A stretch of DNA of 8,804 nt from an uncultured Actinoplanes sp. GTDB lineage: Bacteria > Actinomycetota > Actinomycetes > Mycobacteriales > Micromonosporaceae. The notes under the pieces were generated by a model, which did no database searches, was not told the origin of the DNA, and saw nothing but the letters and a program-made list of their open reading frames with translations. The position numbers and the translations under genes are program-made. Positions 5,844 to 8,804 of the stretch are shown in pieces; position 1 is the first letter of the stretch; each line of letters starts with the position of its first letter. Location: NCBI GenBank assembly GCA_934667465.1, contig CAKUMG010000182.1, positions 1 to 8,804 of the forward strand, in the 5' to 3' direction.

Positions 5844-6731
5844 GTGACGGTCACTGTGTCGGGCGGCATCGTGGTCCGGGCGGACGAGGTCGTGCTGACG
5901 GCATCAGGCCCGGCGATCCCGCCTGCGCAGCTTCCACGCGGCACGCCCGTAGCGGTGGGACCTGCCGTTGCTGGGGAAGCGGCCGGGGCCGCCGCCCGTG
6001 AGCTGCTGAGTGAATTGGTCGCGGCGGCGGGGACGGTCGCAGCCGATGCCGGGGTGGACCTCGGCATCGGCTTCCGTTCCGCGCGCCTCGACGGGATCGT
6101 GAGCCGCGCGCAGGGGCATGGGGGCGGGGATCGGCGGGATGCGGTGCTCGCGGTGCTGGGCGTGCCGAGGTTCGCGGAGCGGCTCGGGCCGCCGGCCGCG
6201 CTGCTGGTGGCGTTGTTCGGGCCGGAGGCGACCCGGCCGCTCGGGGCGGCGACGCTGCGCGCGATCGACGAGGGGCAGTGGGCGGTGCTGCGGTTCGCGG
6301 TGGCTGCCGCCGGGGTGCTCGGGCCGGAGCAGGTGGCCGAGGTGCTGCGGTTGCGGGCACCCCGGGGCGTGGATCCCTTCCCGGACGGGCTCGCCTCGCT
6401 GACCGGCGCGCAGCTCGGCGTCGTGCTCGCGCCCTACGAGACCCGGCGGCGGCTCACGCTGCTGACCGGGCTGTGGGAGCGGGTCTGCGCCACGCGGGCC
6501 GCGGTCCAGCGGCGGGAACGGTTGCTCGGCTCGCAGGAACCGTTCCGGGCCCTGGCGTCCGACCTGCGGGAACGCTGGGCGGCCGACGAGAACGCCCGGA
6601 TCGAGCGCGCGGTCGGCACTCTGGTACCCGCCGCGGGAGTTCTGGGAGGCCCGGTTCACCCGGCCGCTGCACGACGCGCTCGCGGCCACCGTGCTGGCCC
6701 GGGTCGCGCTGACGGCCGCCGAGCACGGTGA
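5844..6731 (+). CDS. Unknown protein, N-terminal segment before an apparent frame change
   Basis: This frame opens at GTG 5844 (MTVTVSGGIVVRADEV) and runs 295 codons to a TGA at 6729-6731. Only about the first 257 codons look genuine. They have high GC at third positions and form an Ala/Leu/Arg-rich, mostly helical protein with no signal peptide or membrane helix. After about 6615 third positions in this frame become mixed and the product turns into a Pro/Gly/Ala/Arg run typical of a wrong frame, while the +1 frame reads a well-formed sequence (YPPREFWEARF). The gene therefore continues in the next frame and should be read with the following entry as one product of about 687 residues. There is no Shine-Dalgarno site; a CATCAT box (5832-5837) lies 6 bases before the start. 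I do not recognise a family in this half. Confidence 0.7.
   Translation: MTVTVSGGIVVRADEVVLTASGPAIPPAQLPRGTPVAVGPAVAGEAAGAAARELLSELVAAAGTVAADAGVDLGIGFRSARLDGIVSRAQGHGGGDRRDAVLAVLGVPRFAERLGPPAALLVALFGPEATRPLGAATLRAIDEGQWAVLRFAVAAAGVLGPEQVAEVLRLRAPRGVDPFPDGLASLTGAQLGVVLAPYETRRRLTLLTGLWERVCATRAAVQRRERLLGSQEPFRALASDLRERWAADENARIERAVGTLVPAAGVLGGPVHPAAARRARGHRAGPGRADGRRAR
6612..6625 (+). other. Apparent frameshift joining the two halves of the large gene
   Basis: Reading changes from the frame of GTG 5844 to the +1 frame somewhere between the GTC at 6612-6614 and the TAC at 6625-6627; skipping one base restores a continuous protein (for example IERAV followed by ALWYPPREFWEARF). G/C-rich third positions move from one frame to the other at this point. 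Possible causes are an extra base in the assembly, a real inactivating mutation, or programmed +1 frameshifting. No classic slippery run is seen, so the first two are more likely. Confidence 0.7.
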
Positions 6732-7908
6732 CGACGCGGCGCTGGCCCGGCACGCGCACGAACTCCGGGCCGCCGCGCGGCTGCTGGGCAGGAAGGAAGC
6801 GGCGCTCTCGGTCCGCCGGGTCGAGGGCCTGACGCCGCACCCCGCGCGCCCCGGCTCGTACGTGCGGGACCTGGCCGGCTTCCTCGACCGGCTCCCCCTG
6901 ACCCGGAAGGCCGCCAAGGCGGTCCGGTCCCGGCTGCGCACCGCCCTCGCGTACGCCGTCATGGCGCTCCGCCAGGCCGAGGACATGCTCGACGAGGGCC
7001 GCCGCACACCCCACCCCGCGGGCCGCGAAGCCTTCGACGCCCTCGCCGCCACCTCCCTCGCCGCCTGGCGGGCCGAGGTCGGCCACTTCTCCCCCGCCCG
7101 CGTCCCCACCTGGCCGATGTCCGCCCGGCAGGGCTCGGCCGAGCAACCGAACGGACCGGGCGAGGTCGCAGGGGACCAACTCTGGCTGGCCGAACTCGCC
7201 GACACGATCGCCCGCCTGCACGGTCACGAAGCCGCGGAGATCGGCCGTCGCGGCGACGAGCTGTGGACGGACACCGATCCGCGACCCGGACCGGAGGACA
7301 CGTTCGCCGTGGACAGCGCATCGATCGCCGCCGCCGCTGCGAGCGCCGCCCACCTGGCCGGCCTCACCGCGGGACGGCCGCCCGGCAAGCCCCGCACCTG
7401 GGACGACCTGTCCCGCGACCTGATCGCCGCCGCCACCGCAGCCGAGGACCAGATCGGCCCGTACGCGCTCCCGCCCGTCCTGGCCGCCGCCGAAGGAACC
7501 GCTCTACCGGGCACCGAGGTGCGCATCGAGGTGGCCCGGTCCGGGAGCAGGCTCGCGGCCTGGGCAGGTTATATGGGCAACTGCCTCGCGGACGGGTACT
7601 ACGCCGGCGAGGCCGCGGCCGGGCGCGTCGTGCTGATCGCCCTGCGCGCGGGCGACACGATCCTGGCCAACGCCGAGCTGCGCCCCAGCGGCAAGGGCTG
7701 GCGCATCGAGCAGGTCATGGCCCGCTTCAACGAGGACCCGGACCCGGCGCTGGCAAGCGCTTTCCGCGACTGGGTGCGCTCTCTTCCCGCGCGCGAGGAG
7801 GATCCGCCCACCGAGCCCGGCACCGGTCCCTGGCCGGCCCTGCGCACCCGCGCGACCCGTCCCGCGCACCCCCGCCCCCACCAGCCGCGCAGCAGAAGCA
7901 CGACCTGA
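6691..7908 (+). CDS. Unknown protein, C-terminal segment with PcfJ-like motifs
   Basis: The first in-frame start codon is GTG 6691 (405 residues), but coding character in this frame already begins near 6616, so this is most likely the C-terminal part of the gene starting at 5844, not a separate gene. In residues from 6691, the first 130 are helical and basic/acidic-rich (ARHAHELRAAARLLGRKEA). Residues 150-280 are Ala-rich and variable. Residues 289-361 form a compact domain with AAWAGYMGNCLADGYYAG (Cys298), GRVVLIALR, ANAELRPSGKGWRIEQVMARFN and FRDWV. This order (Cys motif, Gly-rich segment, Glu strand, Gln/Arg/Asn) resembles the PcfJ-like domain found in plasmid and phage-associated proteins; the match is from memory. 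The tail (365-405) is Pro/Arg-rich and probably disordered. The gene converges on the DedA gene 58 bases away. Function is unknown. Confidence 0.75.
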   Translation: MLARVALTAAEHGDDAALARHAHELRAAARLLGRKEAALSVRRVEGLTPHPARPGSYVRDLAGFLDRLPLTRKAAKAVRSRLRTALAYAVMALRQAEDMLDEGRRTPHPAGREAFDALAATSLAAWRAEVGHFSPARVPTWPMSARQGSAEQPNGPGEVAGDQLWLAELADTIARLHGHEAAEIGRRGDELWTDTDPRPGPEDTFAVDSASIAAAAASAAHLAGLTAGRPPGKPRTWDDLSRDLIAAATAAEDQIGPYALPPVLAAAEGTALPGTEVRIEVARSGSRLAAWAGYMGNCLADGYYAGEAAAGRVVLIALRAGDTILANAELRPSGKGWRIEQVMARFNEDPDPALASAFRDWVRSLPAREEDPPTEPGTGPWPALRTRATRPAHPRPHQPRSRSTT

Positions 7909-7966
7909 CCGCGCGCCGGGAGCAACGGCCGGCCCGCATGAGGATCGCCGACCCGGAAGGCCGGAA

Positions 7967-8804
7967 TCAGTCGTCGGCCGGCCGGCGCGGCGTGCCGTAG
8001 ACCGTCCCGGTGGCCCGCGGCCGCCCGGAACCGTCGTTGTGCCCGCCCCCGACCGGCCCGTCGTCGTGCCCGCGTGGCCCCGGCCCGTCGTCGTAGCCGG
8101 GCCGCGCCCCCGACTCCCACGGATTGCTGTTCCGGTCGCCGTCGCCGAGCCCCGGCCCGTACCCGTGCCCGTCGTCGCCGAAGAACGAGCCCCCGGCGGA
8201 GCCGTCAGCAGAAGCGGAGCCGGAGGAGGAAGAAGAAGAGCCGGAGGACTGCTCCTCGAACTCCGCCTTCTCGATCTTGTCGGCGCGCAGCCGCTTGCGG
8301 ATCCGCATCCCGATCCACCACGCCGCGGCCACCGCGCAGATGCCGATGACGACGTACTGGTACGTGCCGACCCAGCCCTCGATCTTCGACCAGTTCTCGC
8401 CCAGCCCGTAGCCGAGCATGATGAAGATGGTGTTCCAGATCAGGCTGCCCGCCGTCGTGCAGAGCAGGAACGTGGTCATCTTCATCCGCTCCAGCCCCGC
8501 CGGGATGGAGATCAGACTGCGGAACACGGGGATGAAGCGCCCGAAGAAGACCGCCTTGGTGCCGTGCTTGAGGAACCACGCCTCGGTACGGTCGATGTCG
8601 GCCACGTTGACCAGCGGCAGCTTCGCGGCGATGGCCACGACCCGCTCGCGGCCGAGCGCCATGCCGACGTAGTAGAGCGCGACCGCGCCGACCACCGAGC
8701 CGATGGTGGTCCAGATGATCGCGCTGGCCAGGCTCATGTCGCCCTGGCTGGCGGTGAAGCCGGCCAGGGGCAGGATGACCTCGCTGGGGATCGGGGGGAA
8801 CAGG
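7967..8804 (-). CDS. DedA-family membrane protein, 5' end beyond the window
   Basis: 278 codons are visible; the gene enters from the right edge, and the first visible residues, LFPPIPSEVILPLAGF, are the conserved N-terminal DedA motif, so only a short N-terminal piece is missing. An internal ATG at 8737-8735 (MSLASAI) is in frame but is not the start. The second family motif, FFGRFIPVFRSLISIPAGLERM, is intact (window residues about 86-107), followed by two hydrophobic helices ending in a basic stop-transfer (RIRKRLRADK). DedA proteins are polytopic inner-membrane transporters; several members recycle undecaprenyl phosphate or move phospholipids across the membrane. Unusually, about 100 hydrophilic residues follow the last helix: a Ser run, then Gly/Asp-rich sequence with DDGP repeats, predicted to be cytoplasmic and disordered. 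Confidence 0.92.
   Translation of the reverse strand, partial: LFPPIPSEVILPLAGFTASQGDMSLASAIIWTTIGSVVGAVALYYVGMALGRERVVAIAAKLPLVNVADIDRTEAWFLKHGTKAVFFGRFIPVFRSLISIPAGLERMKMTTFLLCTTAGSLIWNTIFIMLGYGLGENWSKIEGWVGTYQYVVIGICAVAAAWWIGMRIRKRLRADKIEKAEFEEQSSGSSSSSSGSASADGSAGGSFFGDDGHGYGPGLGDGDRNSNPWESGARPGYDDGPGPRGHDDGPVGGGHNDGSGRPRATGTVYGTPRRPADD
8026..8106 (-). repeat. Three 27-bp tandem repeats in the DedA tail
   Basis: Units at 8026-8052, 8053-8079 and 8080-8106 share a CCGGCCCGTCGTCGT-like start; the last two are identical over that 15-mer and the first differs at a few positions. In the protein they give nine-residue repeats of the form (Y/H)-(D/N)-D-G-(P/S) plus a variable Gly/Pro part. The period is a multiple of three, so copy-number changes keep the frame. 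Confidence 0.6.

Noticed and set aside
5904..7205. 433-codon minus-strand frame under the large unknown gene
   Set aside because: Its product is Arg/Ser/Pro-rich. The plus strand carries the third-position GC signal, although the frame change there made this antisense frame worth checking.
6691..7908. The C-terminal segment as an independent gene starting at GTG 6691
   Set aside because: Coding-like sequence in this frame already starts about 75 bases upstream, with no start codon there, and no ribosome site precedes 6691; a frame change in one gene explains the data better.

Overview
The window is a very GC-rich stretch (third codon positions almost all G or C, many GTG/TTG starts, several apparently leaderless genes) typical of a high-GC actinomycete. 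A member of the Micromonosporaceae such as Actinoplanes is my best guess, but this rests on style and gene content, not on a marker gene.

Left part (1-2058): a minus-strand protein with a CHAT/caspase-like His-Gly and Cys arrangement (9-587) faces, across about 270 bp, a plus-strand pair. The pair is a 64-residue proline/alanine-rich small ORF with a C-terminal Cys-X4-Cys (861-1055), then a FrnE-type DsbA-family oxidoreductase (1067-1693) whose TTG start lies 11 bases after the small ORF stop. A 12-bp perfect hairpin closes this unit. A leaderless two-helix membrane protein follows (1864-2058).

Middle part (2120-5658): four separately controlled minus-strand genes encode an Lrp/AsnC regulator, an acyl-CoA dehydrogenase, a stand-alone 5'-3' exonuclease (flap-endonuclease type) and a GNAT acetyltransferase. 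Three of them have a -10-like TANNNT exactly 6 bases before a GTG start. A strong hairpin follows the GNAT gene. Between the dehydrogenase and the Lrp gene lies an array of four AGCGCT-cored palindromes on an exact 18-bp period, then a 9-bp GC hairpin. A near-perfect 16-bp palindrome sits in the dehydrogenase promoter.

Right part (5844-8804): a large plus-strand gene of unknown function (about 687 codons) is split by an apparent single-base frame change near 6612-6625. Its C-terminal part carries a PcfJ-like motif set. It converges on a minus-strand DedA-family membrane protein that runs off the right edge and has a long repetitive Ser/Gly/Asp tail.

The window looks like ordinary chromosome with mixed housekeeping genes, not an island. 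No RNA genes, transposases, CRISPR arrays or attachment sites were recognised. The points most worth a second look are the frame change, the 18-bp palindrome array, the small ORF/DsbA pair and the small caspase-like protein.
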